64,000 nt of DNA, from assembly GCF_900104115.1 (NCBI RefSeq), contig NZ_FNJM01000004.1, positions 62,001-126,000 of the forward strand, given 5' to 3'. The notes under the pieces were generated by a model, which had not been told where the DNA came from, ran no database searches, and saw nothing but the letters and a program-made list of their open reading frames with translations. The translations under genes and the position numbers were made by a program. Positions 8,399 through 16,414 of this stretch are shown here, one piece after another. Position 1 is the first letter of the stretch, and every line of letters starts with the position of its first letter. The stretch comes from Clostridium gasigenes. GTDB taxonomy: Bacteria; Bacillota; Clostridia; Clostridiales; Clostridiaceae.

Positions 8399-10204
8399 GT
8401 GAGTAAAGCAAAATTATATTATGAAGAAAATATAAATGAAAGTAATAAAAGATTAGAAGGATTAAGAGGAATAACAACTGCCCTAGCAATAGTAAGGCTA
8501 GTAATAGTTATTTTAGCTATAGTAACAACGTACTTTTTATATGAAAATAGAATATTTGAATATATAATTATAGAATTAGGTTTATATATAGGAGTTTTCA
8601 TTATTGTAGCTTATTTTCATAATAATAGACTTGAAGAAAAAAGAAAAAATCAAATAATTGTTGATGTTAACGAAAAAGGTCTTAAAAGAATAGATGGAAC
8701 ATGGAGGGAATTTAAAGATAAAGGTGAAGAGTTTTTAGAAGATACTCATGGATTTTCTGGTGATTTAGATGTCTTTGGAGCCAGTTCACTTTTTCAATGG
8801 ATAAATAGTACTAATACAAAGTTTGGTAGAATAAGTCTTGCTAATATTTTAAAGTTAAATAAAATTCCAAGAAAAGAAGAAATTATAGAAAGACAAAGTG
8901 CTATAAAAGAATTATCAGATAAAGTAGATTGGAGACAAAAATTAATAGTAGAATCAACATTTAAAAAGGTATGTAAAGATGATGTAGAAGAATTAATAAC
9001 TTGGGCTACTGAGAAAAAGAAAGTAGGGTTTGCCCTAAAAGTTATTCCTTATTTATGTATTGCAGTAACACTTGCTGGTATTTTAATAACAATAATGAAA
9101 ATAATACCCTTTAGTTATTTACTATTGGTATTTATGTTTAATTATTTAGTTGTAAAGATTTTGACTAAGGATTTAGGAGAAATAGTGAATCTTTTTCATA
9201 AACATCAAAAGGATATAGAAGCCTATAGTAACTTACTTGGGCTAATTGAAGAAGAGGAGTTTAATAGTGAATTTTTAAAAGATTTAAAATCAAGAATAAA
9301 TAATAAAGAAAATATAAGTTGTAAAAAAGAAATGAAATCACTAAAGAAGCTTATTGATTGGCTTGGAGATAGTTCTGCAAATGCATATTATCTTTTATTA
9401 AATGTTACTATACTTTCAGATACATTCATTATACGAAATTTAGAATCATGGAGAGGGAAAAATGGTAAATATCTAGAAGAATGGCTAAAAGTTATGGGCG
9501 AGTTTGAAGCATTATCAAGCATTTCCGGTATTGCCTATAATTTTGAAAGCTTTACCTATCCAGTTATTTTAGATGAAGCAGAAATATACGGAGTAAACAT
9601 AGGACATCCAATGATAGGTGAAAAAGCTATTAGTAATAGTTTCTCTTTAAAAGGAAAAGAAAAAGTAGCCTTAATTACAGGATCAAACATGTCTGGTAAA
9701 AGTACATTTTTAAGGACTATAGGGCTAAATATATTACTAAGTTATATTGGAGCACCAACTTGCAGTGAAAGCTTTAACTGTGGAGCCTTTAATATATATA
9801 CATGTATGAGAACTAAAGATAATTTAGAAGAGAGTATATCTTCATTCTATGCAGAAATATTAAGAATTAAATATTTAATAGAAGCTGCAAAAAGAGGGGA
9901 AAAAGTATTTTTCTTATTAGATGAAATTTTTAAAGGAACTAATTCAATGGATAGACATGAAGGTGCCAAGGTTTTAATAAATCAATTAGTAAATTGTGGT
10001 GGAATGGGATTGGTATCAACTCATGATTTAGAATTATGTGAACTTGAAAAAACTAAAAACTGGTTAGTAAATTATAATTTCCAAGAATACTATGATAATA
10101 ATAAAATAAAATTTGATTATAAATTAAGAGATGGTGGAAGTACAACACGAAATGCAATTCATCTTATGAAACTAGCTGGAATTGATTTTAATGAATATAA
10201 ATAA
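8399..10204 (+). CDS. Membrane-anchored MutS-family ATPase
   Basis: Using the GTG at 8399 (AAGGGGAGG ends 5 bases before it) the protein has 601 residues. The C-terminal third is a MutS domain V ATPase: Walker A TGSNMSGKST at 427-436, the Walker B LLDEIFKGTN and the following STHD. Upstream is a MutS core-like helical part. The N-terminus holds two hydrophobic segments (about residues 22-70) and a second pair near 210-250. No mismatch-recognition domain I and no Smr nuclease domain are present. It is therefore neither MutS1 nor classical MutS2, and its substrate is unknown. Reading from the GTG at 8345 would start inside an intergenic repeat and lacks a ribosome binding site. Confidence 0.85.
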   Translation: MSKAKLYYEENINESNKRLEGLRGITTALAIVRLVIVILAIVTTYFLYENRIFEYIIIELGLYIGVFIIVAYFHNNRLEEKRKNQIIVDVNEKGLKRIDGTWREFKDKGEEFLEDTHGFSGDLDVFGASSLFQWINSTNTKFGRISLANILKLNKIPRKEEIIERQSAIKELSDKVDWRQKLIVESTFKKVCKDDVEELITWATEKKKVGFALKVIPYLCIAVTLAGILITIMKIIPFSYLLLVFMFNYLVVKILTKDLGEIVNLFHKHQKDIEAYSNLLGLIEEEEFNSEFLKDLKSRINNKENISCKKEMKSLKKLIDWLGDSSANAYYLLLNVTILSDTFIIRNLESWRGKNGKYLEEWLKVMGEFEALSSISGIAYNFESFTYPVILDEAEIYGVNIGHPMIGEKAISNSFSLKGKEKVALITGSNMSGKSTFLRTIGLNILLSYIGAPTCSESFNCGAFNIYTCMRTKDNLEESISSFYAEILRIKYLIEAAKRGEKVFFLLDEIFKGTNSMDRHEGAKVLINQLVNCGGMGLVSTHDLELCELEKTKNWLVNYNFQEYYDNNKIKFDYKLRDGGSTTRNAIHLMKLAGIDFNEYK

Positions 10205-10296
10205 AATTTAATCATTTAGAGAAAGTAATTAATGAAATTTATTCAATTTAATGTCATAATATACCTATGAGAGTAAATAGTGAGAGGGTGAGATAT

Positions 10297-11190
10297 TTGG
10301 CGTTTATAATAATTGATTTAGAGTTTAATAATTTAAATGGAATAAATAAATATTATCCAGATATATTTAATGATAATCCAGATTTAAAGGATATACAAAT
10401 CGAAAATGAAATAATAGAAATTGGGGCAATTAAATTAGATAAATATATGAAACCACTAGGAGAGTATAAGGCGTATATAAAGCCGTCTATAATTCCAGTT
10501 TTAAACCCAAAAGTTTTAGAAATTACTAAAATTTCAAAAGAAGATTTAGACTCTGGAATTTCATTTGAAGAAGGAATGGACGGCTTAAGAGCTCTTATAG
10601 ATGAAGATGATATTATATGTTCTTGGGCAAAAGATGATATTATAGAAATAATGAGTAATGCAATATATCATAAATATGAAGATTTAAAATGGTTAAAAAA
10701 TTATTTGGATATACAAGAATATTCAACTAAGATTCTTGCTCATAAAAATTCATTAAGTTTAAAAAATGCATTAGAAGAATTAAAAATAAGAATCGATCCG
10801 AGTAAATTACATGATGCATTAAATGATGCAGTTTATACATCCTATGTCCTTAAGAGAATATATAATTCAAGAATAATAAAAAATTATGTAATTAAAGATA
10901 TATATAATATGCCGGCTTTAGAAGTTAAAAATTTACAGGAATATAATTTGGATGAAAATAAAGTTAAGGAAATATGTCCTAAATGCAAGGTAGGTTTGGC
11001 TATAGAATATCCATTAAAGCCAATAAATTGGAGGTTTCTATCTCTTGGTATATGCCCAAAGTGCAATAGAAAAGTTATTAATGAAGTTGTAATTAAGAAA
11101 ACATTTAGCGGAGAAGAAGTATATAAAGAAACATCTACTATAGTAAATGAAGTAGAGTATATAAACTACACATATAAAATGTATAAATAA
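10297..11190 (+). CDS. DEDDh-type 3'-5' exonuclease (DnaQ/KapD-like) with C-terminal Cys pairs
   Basis: The fold starts at once with FIIIDLEFN (DxE motif), has WAKDD in the middle and ends with HDALNDA, the H-x4-D motif of DEDDh exonucleases. The C-terminus carries two CPKC motifs about 36 residues apart (CPKCKVG and CPKCNRK), probably a zinc ribbon. I prefer the TTG at 10297 because GAGGGTGAG lies 5-6 bases upstream and the domain begins right there. The in-frame ATG at 10267 has no ribosome binding site. It lies 92 bases after the MutS-like gene and may be transcribed with it. The substrate (RNA or DNA) is not evident. Confidence 0.82.
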   Translation: MAFIIIDLEFNNLNGINKYYPDIFNDNPDLKDIQIENEIIEIGAIKLDKYMKPLGEYKAYIKPSIIPVLNPKVLEITKISKEDLDSGISFEEGMDGLRALIDEDDIICSWAKDDIIEIMSNAIYHKYEDLKWLKNYLDIQEYSTKILAHKNSLSLKNALEELKIRIDPSKLHDALNDAVYTSYVLKRIYNSRIIKNYVIKDIYNMPALEVKNLQEYNLDENKVKEICPKCKVGLAIEYPLKPINWRFLSLGICPKCNRKVINEVVIKKTFSGEEVYKETSTIVNEVEYINYTYKMYK

Positions 11191-11250
11191 GCGAACTTCA
11201 AAAAATACTAGTCAGCTTCTTAACTTGGTAGAAAAAAGAATAATACTTAA
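11187..11250. repeat. Dispersed palindromic intergenic repeat
   Basis: GCGAACTTCAAAAAATACTA followed by GTCAG is the left arm. The right arm (AACTTGGTAGAAAAAAG region) is degraded. It abuts the exonuclease stop codon. Confidence 0.45.
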
Positions 11251-11356
11251 TAATTTATTAAAATTCACGCTATTTATACTAAAATTATTATGAATATGAT
11301 AAAATAGATGTATAGTTTAGTAAGATTACTAAATGTAATAGAGGAATGGTGAAATT

Positions 11357-11779
11357 ATGAATATAGCCTTTTTTTTAACACCTAAGAATGAAGTTATTTA
11401 TGAGTACTTAGATGCTACGATGAGACAAGTTATTGAAAGAATGGAACATCACGGATACACAGCGATTCCTTTAATAGATAAGGAAGGTAAATATGTAGGT
11501 ACTCTTACAGAGGGCGACTTACTATGGGAGTTGAAAAATACTCCAGATTTAAACTTTAAGAATACTGGGCTAGTAAAAGTGAAGGATATTACAAGACGAG
11601 TTAATCATAAATCTGTATTAATAAGTGCAGATGTTGAAAGTCTAATATCACTAGCAACAAATCAAAATTTTGTTCCAGTAGTTGATGATGATGGGATATT
11701 TATAGGAATAATTAAAAGAAGTGATATAATTAATTATTGTTATAACCAAATAAAGAGAAATAAAAAAGATATAGTATAA
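11357..11779 (+). CDS. Two-CBS-domain protein
   Basis: The 140-residue protein is two CBS repeats. The first is about residues 10-60 (MRQVIERMEHHGYTAIPLID, GTLTEGDLLWEL). The second is about 75-130 (VESLISLATNQNFVPVVDDD, GIIKRSDII). CBS pairs bind adenosyl nucleotides and regulate attached or partner proteins. Nothing else is fused here, so this is a stand-alone regulator with an unknown target. The ribosome binding site GAGGAATGGTG precedes the ATG. Confidence 0.88.
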   Translation: MNIAFFLTPKNEVIYEYLDATMRQVIERMEHHGYTAIPLIDKEGKYVGTLTEGDLLWELKNTPDLNFKNTGLVKVKDITRRVNHKSVLISADVESLISLATNQNFVPVVDDDGIFIGIIKRSDIINYCYNQIKRNKKDIV

Positions 11780-11790
11780 ATAAATTATAG

Positions 11791-11824
11791 AATGCCAAGA
11801 GATGTATCTCTTGGCATTTTTCAT
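11791..11824 (+). terminator. Rho-independent terminator
   Basis: AATGCCAAGAGAT pairs with ATCTCTTGGCATT across a tiny loop and is followed by TTT. Confidence 0.88.
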
Positions 11825-11874
11825 TAAGGTTTAGAAGAATGGTGACTAGTTATTTATTTGGATATGTCTAAGAG
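11824..11874. repeat. Dispersed palindromic intergenic repeat
   Basis: TTAAGGTTTAGAAGAATGGT is followed by GACTAGTTATTTATTTGGAT and ATGTCTAAG. The right arm is nearly the reverse complement of the left arm of the 8285 copy. Confidence 0.55.
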
Positions 11875-11881
11875 GGATTAA

Positions 11882-11910
11882 TTGAAAATAATTATCGATA
11901 GTGATATTAT
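11882..11910 (+). promoter_or_regulatory. Promoter of yaaA
   Basis: TTGAAA at 11882-11887 and TATTAT at 11905-11910 are spaced by 17 bases. A GGGATCTCCC-like dyad (GGGAGATCCC at 11920-11929) follows in the leader. Confidence 0.55.
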
Positions 11911-11955
11911 ATTTATAAGGGAGATCCCTAAGATATAAAAAAAGGAGGGATTTGA

Positions 11956-12726
11956 ATGTTAATAGTCATTTCACCAGCTAAAACTTTGGAATTTGAAAAT
12001 ATAAATAAAAATTTACCAATGACAAAACCTAGGTTTCTTCAGGATTCTAACCTTATAATGGATGAATTAAAGAAGTTTGATAGCTATAGCATTGCTAAGC
12101 TTATGAAAATAAGTAATAAGTTATCTCTTTTAAATAAAGACAGGTTTAAGACTTGGGAAGATACTTTGGAAAATAGTAAGCACTGCTTATTAGCATTTAA
12201 AGGAGATGTGTATAGAGGGTTAGATGTAGGAAGTTTTACAGATGAAGAGTTGTTTTATGCAAATGATAATTTAAGAATTTTATCAGGATTATATGGAGTA
12301 CTTAGACCTTTTGATGGAATAAATCCATATAGATTAGAAATGGGCAGTAAGTTAAAAGTTGGAGAAAATAAAAATCTTTATGAGTTTTGGGAGAATAAAT
12401 TAAAGAAATCAGTTCATGAAGAACTTAGAAAACATGAGGAAAAAATCTTAATTAATTTAGCTTCAAAAGAATACTTTAAAGCAGTAGAAGCTATTGAAAA
12501 AGAAGATGATATAAAAGTTATTACTCCAATGTTTAAAGAGCTTAGAAATGGAGAATATAAAATAATTTCATTGAAAGCTAAAAGGGCAAGAGGCTTAATG
12601 AGTAGATATATAATTCAAAATAAAATTAATAATCCAGAAGAATTAAAAGAATTTAATGAAGAAGATTATGAATATAACGAAGAGTTATCAAGCGAAAAGG
12701 AATGGATATTCACTAGAATATATTAG
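11956..12726 (+). CDS. yaaA: Peroxide stress protein YaaA
   Basis: The 256-residue protein matches the YaaA (DUF328/UPF0246) family along its length: MLIVISPAKTLEF at the start, then FKGDVYRGLD, LRILSGLYGVLRPFDGINPYRLEMG and the C-terminal KAKRARGLM. In Escherichia coli YaaA lowers free iron during hydrogen peroxide stress, and the family binds DNA. It has its own promoter and an AAAGGAGG ribosome binding site. It is flanked by terminators, so it is a single-gene unit. Confidence 0.94.
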   Translation: MLIVISPAKTLEFENINKNLPMTKPRFLQDSNLIMDELKKFDSYSIAKLMKISNKLSLLNKDRFKTWEDTLENSKHCLLAFKGDVYRGLDVGSFTDEELFYANDNLRILSGLYGVLRPFDGINPYRLEMGSKLKVGENKNLYEFWENKLKKSVHEELRKHEEKILINLASKEYFKAVEAIEKEDDIKVITPMFKELRNGEYKIISLKAKRARGLMSRYIIQNKINNPEELKEFNEEDYEYNEELSSEKEWIFTRIY

Positions 12727-12793
12727 CCTTGGAATCTAAAAAATAAATAAATAACTAGTATTATATTTTTAAACTATGATAAGTCAGCAAAAA

Positions 12794-12831
12794 AAGCCTA
12801 TGGATTTTCAAATAATCCATAGGCTTAATTT
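12794..12831. terminator. Bidirectional terminator between yaaA and the Cys-rich gene
   Basis: AAGCCTATGGATT pairs perfectly with AATCCATAGGCTT, with A-run on the left and T-run on the right. It serves converging transcripts. Confidence 0.88.
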
Positions 12832-12832
12832 T

Positions 12833-13492
12833 TTAATAGTCAGATTGTTCAAAGCTCTCTAATACAAAATTAAATTCAGATTCATTTTCTATTTCACCAA
12901 AGTTATCTTCAGAAATACCAGGGTAATAATAAAGAATAAACTTATCATCAGTATCCACTATATTTTCGAGAATAATATATAATTTATCTAAACTGCAATC
13001 TTCAAGAGTTGCTAAAACTTTATAAGTACTTGCAATTCCTGAGTCGTTATTAGTTAAATCCAAAGTGAAATTATCATGTTTTCTAATGTTAATTTTATTA
13101 TCAGTACATTTCTTTATAAATGAGCTTGGTTTACAACCCATACAACTTTTAAATTCACATTCACGAACACAATTTAAGCATGTACATTTAGAACAATTTT
13201 CAAATTGTTTAAAAGCATCTCTATTAGAAGTTTTATAATCTATTAAAGTGCTAGTAGAATCATCATTTTTAAATAGAGATAGAAATTTAGGCTTTTTTGA
13301 ATCCTTAAACTCACTATCATCTAATTTTTTTATATAATCTTTAAGAATTGAGATTTTAGAATAATATTTTCTCTTAATTAAAGTTGATTCCTCTAAAAAT
13401 GGAGAAATTTCGCTTATGGAATAAGTTATATCTGTATAAATCTTACCCCAATAATCTCTTTCTTTATTTATAAAATCTAAATCCTTGCCCAT
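12833..13492 (-). CDS. Cys-rich protein of unknown function next to pspA
   Basis: The 219-residue protein has a helical N-terminal half and a cluster of nine cysteines at about residues 98-120 (CSKCTCLNC, CEFKSCMGC), arranged like a metal-binding knot. A beta-rich C-terminal part follows (YKVLATLEDCSLDKLYIILE, DDKFILYYYPG). It begins 17 bases after pspA ends on the same strand, so the two form one operon. I do not recognise a named family. The link to PspA suggests an envelope-stress or membrane-maintenance role, which is inference only. Confidence 0.72.
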   Translation of the reverse strand: MGKDLDFINKERDYWGKIYTDITYSISEISPFLEESTLIKRKYYSKISILKDYIKKLDDSEFKDSKKPKFLSLFKNDDSTSTLIDYKTSNRDAFKQFENCSKCTCLNCVRECEFKSCMGCKPSSFIKKCTDNKINIRKHDNFTLDLTNNDSGIASTYKVLATLEDCSLDKLYIILENIVDTDDKFILYYYPGISEDNFGEIENESEFNFVLESFEQSDY

Positions 13493-13509
13493 TTTAATAC
13501 CACCTATTA

Positions 13510-14160
13510 TTAAGAATTTCTATATTTTTCTAATTCTAAGTCTAAATCAACAGTATCTAAAGCCTCAAATTCACTATCAAAAGTATCTACATTACGTAAT
13601 TCTGATAAACCTTGAGCTAAAGACTCTTTTCTTTGAATTTTTCTTTCAATATTATCTATTTGAATTGTATTTGTTTTAGTTTGAACATTTGCAAGTATTT
13701 CATTTACTTGTTTACTAGCTTCAGCAGTGCTATATCTTGCAGCAGCTTCATCTCTGTAGTTTCTAGTTTTAGTAATTTCAGCTTCTAGGGCAGCTAAGTT
13801 CTTCTTAAGGGAGTCAGCTTGAATTTTTGAAGCTTCATAGGTAGCTTGTAGTGTTGTAACTTGTTTATCACAATCAACCTTTTTTGCTAAGGCTCTTTTT
13901 GCTAAGTCTTCATTACCTTTTGACATAGCAAGTTTAACTTTGCTATCAAAATCTTCAGCAGATCTTACTGCATTATCCATCTTTTTCTTAATTTCATGAA
14001 CGTTACCAAGTACTTGAGCTGAATTTAATTTTGCTTTACTTAATTGTTCTTCCATATCCCTAACCTTTTGATCTAATAATTCAATTGGATTCTCCATTTC
14101 ATCCAAAGTATCATTCACCTTTCCTTTAATCATGTTTGACATTCTTGTAAAAATTCCCAT
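13510..14160 (-). CDS. pspA: PspA/IM30 (Vipp1-like) membrane-protection protein
   Basis: The 216-residue protein has the ESCRT-III-like all-helical fold. It shows MGIFTRMSNMIKGKVNDTLD at the start (amphipathic membrane-binding helix), then ENPIELLDQKVRDMEEQL, the family hallmark, then long coiled coil to about residue 200. PspA proteins assemble on damaged membrane and limit leakage. It is in the middle of a three-gene minus-strand operon: a Ser-rich membrane protein precedes it and the Cys-rich protein follows. The ribosome binding site AGGAGG lies 8 bases before the ATG. Confidence 0.93.
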   Translation of the reverse strand: MGIFTRMSNMIKGKVNDTLDEMENPIELLDQKVRDMEEQLSKAKLNSAQVLGNVHEIKKKMDNAVRSAEDFDSKVKLAMSKGNEDLAKRALAKKVDCDKQVTTLQATYEASKIQADSLKKNLAALEAEITKTRNYRDEAAARYSTAEASKQVNEILANVQTKTNTIQIDNIERKIQRKESLAQGLSELRNVDTFDSEFEALDTVDLDLELEKYRNS

Positions 14161-14186
14161 TGATAAAACCTCCTAAAATTTTTAAT

Positions 14187-14756
14187 TTAATATTTTCTCT
14201 TACGTAAATAAATTTTAATTCCAATTGCTAATACTATAAAAATAATTAATATTATAAAAATACTACTAAAAGATACGCCAGTATTGTGGCCAAAGAACAT
14301 CATTGGAGATCTTCCAAATCCTCCTCTACTATAGGTAGGGGAGCTTCCTGAGCTATAATTGCTGCCACCTTTAGTTGTATCTTCAGAATCTTGTTTTTTA
14401 TCTTTATCCTTATCTTTAGAAGTTGAAAATGATCCAGATTTGAAACCTTTTGAGCTACTCTCTTTTCCTTTAGTAGTTTCTGAGAAACTACTGGATTTGT
14501 ATCCACCAGAACCACTAGTAGATTCTTTAGTAGAACTGCTTTTTGAGTTCTTGTTAAAAGAACCACTCTTAAAGCTGCTAGAAGATTTTTTTGTACTAGA
14601 TTTACCACCACTAGATTTTGCGGATACAGTTACTTCTCCCTTAGTGAATGTGTCAAAAATAGAGATAGTATCTAATACAAAACTAGAAGTTAGAAAAATG
14701 AAAGTTAATAAAAATATTAATATTAACTTTTTTCTACACCGCTTAATAGGATTCAC
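14187..14756 (-). CDS. Ser/Lys/Gly-rich membrane protein, first gene of the pspA operon
   Basis: The 189-residue protein has an N-terminal hydrophobic segment (about residues 12-30). A long low-complexity linker rich in Ser, Lys, Gly and Thr (about 45-145) follows, then a C-terminal transmembrane helix (FSSIFIILIIFIVLAIGIKI) with a basic tail. The first segment could be a signal peptide or a second anchor. The linker would then be outside the cell. The GTG at 14756 overlaps the GGGGGTG that would otherwise be its ribosome binding site, so the start is uncertain by a few codons. It is co-transcribed with pspA. Function unknown. Confidence 0.62.
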   Translation of the reverse strand: MNPIKRCRKKLILIFLLTFIFLTSSFVLDTISIFDTFTKGEVTVSAKSSGGKSSTKKSSSSFKSGSFNKNSKSSSTKESTSGSGGYKSSSFSETTKGKESSSKGFKSGSFSTSKDKDKDKKQDSEDTTKGGSNYSSGSSPTYSRGGFGRSPMMFFGHNTGVSFSSIFIILIIFIVLAIGIKIYLRKRKY

Positions 14757-15023
14757 CCCCTGGAGAAATAGTATACTTATATATTATAGTAAAAAATAGA
14801 GTTTATCAAAGTCCATTTTAGATTGTTTACATCCATTTGAAGTTAAAAATAGATGTTAGCTTAAAGTAAATAGAAATATCGTTTGATATCTCCTGTTTAA
14901 TAGTTAAATCAAACCTTTTAAAGGTTATGAATAACTATTTTACAAATACATAAATATTTCCTTTATTATACCATAGGTTTAGTTAAACAAATAAGTTAAT
15001 AAATTAATAATACTTTTCAATAC

Positions 15024-15052
15024 TTGTAAAAAAGTAAAAATTATCTTAAAAT
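15024..15052 (+). promoter_or_regulatory. Promoter of the S1-domain gene
   Basis: TTGTAA at 15024-15029 and TAAAAT at 15047-15052 with 17-base spacing. The rest of the 14757-15144 gap holds the divergent pspA-operon leader and one dispersed repeat. Confidence 0.5.
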
Positions 15053-15066
15053 TATAAGTAGTAAAG

Positions 15067-15113
15067 TTAGGGAGATAAAATAATCTGACTAGTTATTTTT
15101 GAAGATCCCTTAA
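15067..15113. repeat. Dispersed palindromic intergenic repeat (compact copy)
   Basis: TTAGGGAGATAAAATAATCT then GACTAGTTATTTTTGAAGAT then CCCTTAA. This is one of the shortest full copies, with TTAGGG/CCCTTAA ends. It lies between promoter and start of the S1-domain gene. Confidence 0.65.
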
Positions 15114-15144
15114 ATAGTCATAATGATGAGGAGTGAATATAATT

Positions 15145-16287
15145 ATGAATGAAATTCAAGAAGTATCAATGAATGATTTATTAAGTGAATTTGATGTAAA
15201 AAGAATAAATAAAGGTGACATATTAAATGGGGAAGTTATAAACGTATCGGAAAAAGAAGTATCTGTAAATATTAATTATGCTTTTGACGGCGTTATTAGT
15301 AGAGAAGAGTTAACAGCAACAGGAGAAAATCCATTAGATGTTATTTCTAGCGGAGATAAAATCCAAGTTTATGTTATTTCACCTAATGATGGAGAAGGCT
15401 ATGTTGTTCTTTCTAGAAAAAGAGCTTTATCTATTGTTGAAAAAGAAGAGTTAGTAGAAGCTTTTAAAAATGAAAAAATTATTACTGTTAAAGTAAAAGA
15501 AGAAGTTAAGGGTGGATTAGTGGCGTATTATGGAGAGACTAGAATATTTATTCCAGCTTCACTTGCATCAAGAGAAAGAATAGTTTTAAAAGAATTAGAA
15601 GGAAAAGATTTAGAAGTTAAATTAACAGAAGTTGATTTTAAAAATAGAAGAATAGTTGCTTCAAGAAGAATATTAGAAGATGCCCAGTATCAAATAGACA
15701 AGAAAAAGATATGGGAAACTATAAAACCAGGGGAAAAGAGAACTGGTGAAGTTAAGAAAATTATTAGAGTAGGAGCTATTGTTGATATCGGAGGAGTTAC
15801 TGGACTTATTCATATTAGTGATTTGGCTTGGGGAAAAGTTAATAGAGTTGAAGATATTGTAAATGTTGGAGATAGTGTTGAGGTATTTATTGGAAATGTA
15901 GATGAAGATAAGGAAAGAATTTCATTAATATTAAAAGATGTAAATAGTGATCCATGGACAGTAAATGCAGATGCATGTAAAATTGGAGCTACTTTAGAAG
16001 GTAAAGTTACTAATTTATTAGCTTTTGGAGCTTTTGTAGAGGTGTTTCCTGGAGTTGAAGGTCTTGTACATTTATCAGAAATATGTGATGACCACATATC
16101 AAAGCCAGATGACGTTTTAAAAGCAGGACAAATTGTTAAAGTTAAAGTACTTAAGGTAAATAAAGAAGATAAAAAATTATCTTTAAGTATTAAAGAGTGT
16201 GAGGAAAAATCAAAAGAATATCTTCAGTATAATGATGAAGAAGATGGTGTTTCTTTAGGAGAATTATTCAAGGGAATGTTTAATTAA
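15145..16287 (+). CDS. 30S ribosomal protein S1-like protein, four S1 domains
   Basis: The 380-residue protein is four tandem S1 RNA-binding domains. They begin at about residues 18 (GDILNGEVINV), 105 (KVKEEVKGGLVAYY), 190 (GEKRTGEVKKIIRVGAIVDI) and 278 (GATLEGKVTNLLAFGAFVEV). The last two carry the canonical GLIHISDL/GLVHLSEI motif. Four-domain S1 homologues are usual in low-GC Gram-positives and may help mRNA binding. Their essential role is less clear than for the six-domain protein of Proteobacteria. I start at ATG 15145, because the upstream GTG at 15133 lies directly on the GAGGAG ribosome binding site. Confidence 0.9.
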   Translation: MNEIQEVSMNDLLSEFDVKRINKGDILNGEVINVSEKEVSVNINYAFDGVISREELTATGENPLDVISSGDKIQVYVISPNDGEGYVVLSRKRALSIVEKEELVEAFKNEKIITVKVKEEVKGGLVAYYGETRIFIPASLASRERIVLKELEGKDLEVKLTEVDFKNRRIVASRRILEDAQYQIDKKKIWETIKPGEKRTGEVKKIIRVGAIVDIGGVTGLIHISDLAWGKVNRVEDIVNVGDSVEVFIGNVDEDKERISLILKDVNSDPWTVNADACKIGATLEGKVTNLLAFGAFVEVFPGVEGLVHLSEICDDHISKPDDVLKAGQIVKVKVLKVNKEDKKLSLSIKECEEKSKEYLQYNDEEDGVSLGELFKGMFN

Positions 16288-16345
16288 AGGCTATAAAAAA
16301 TAATAGACTAGCAAATTGGTTTAGTATTTTTTGAAAGTGCCTAAT
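16285..16345. repeat. Dispersed palindromic intergenic repeat
   Basis: AAAGGCTATAAAAAATAATA then GACTAGC is the left part and TAGTATTTTTTGAAAGTGCC then TAAT is the right part. It begins at the stop codon of the S1-domain gene. Confidence 0.55.
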
Positions 16346-16356
16346 ATAGAAATTCG

Positions 16357-16402
16357 AAAATACCCTGTAAAGTTATAAATACATACTTAACAGGGTATTT
16401 TT
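16357..16402. terminator. Bidirectional terminator between S1-domain gene and pyk
   Basis: AAAATACCCTGT pairs with ACAGGGTATTTT around an 18-base loop, with a T-run on the right and A-rich sequence on the left. The flanking genes converge. Confidence 0.82.
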
Positions 16403-16414
16403 TAATATCTAAAT

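Noticed and set aside
8399-10204. Naming the ATPase mutS or mutS2
   Set aside because: It lacks the mismatch-binding N-terminus and the Smr domain and has membrane segments.
14300-14799. Overlapping frames opposite and within the Ser-rich membrane protein gene
   Set aside because: Both are low-complexity shadows of the Ser/Lys codons; the chosen frame has the signal-like and membrane segments.
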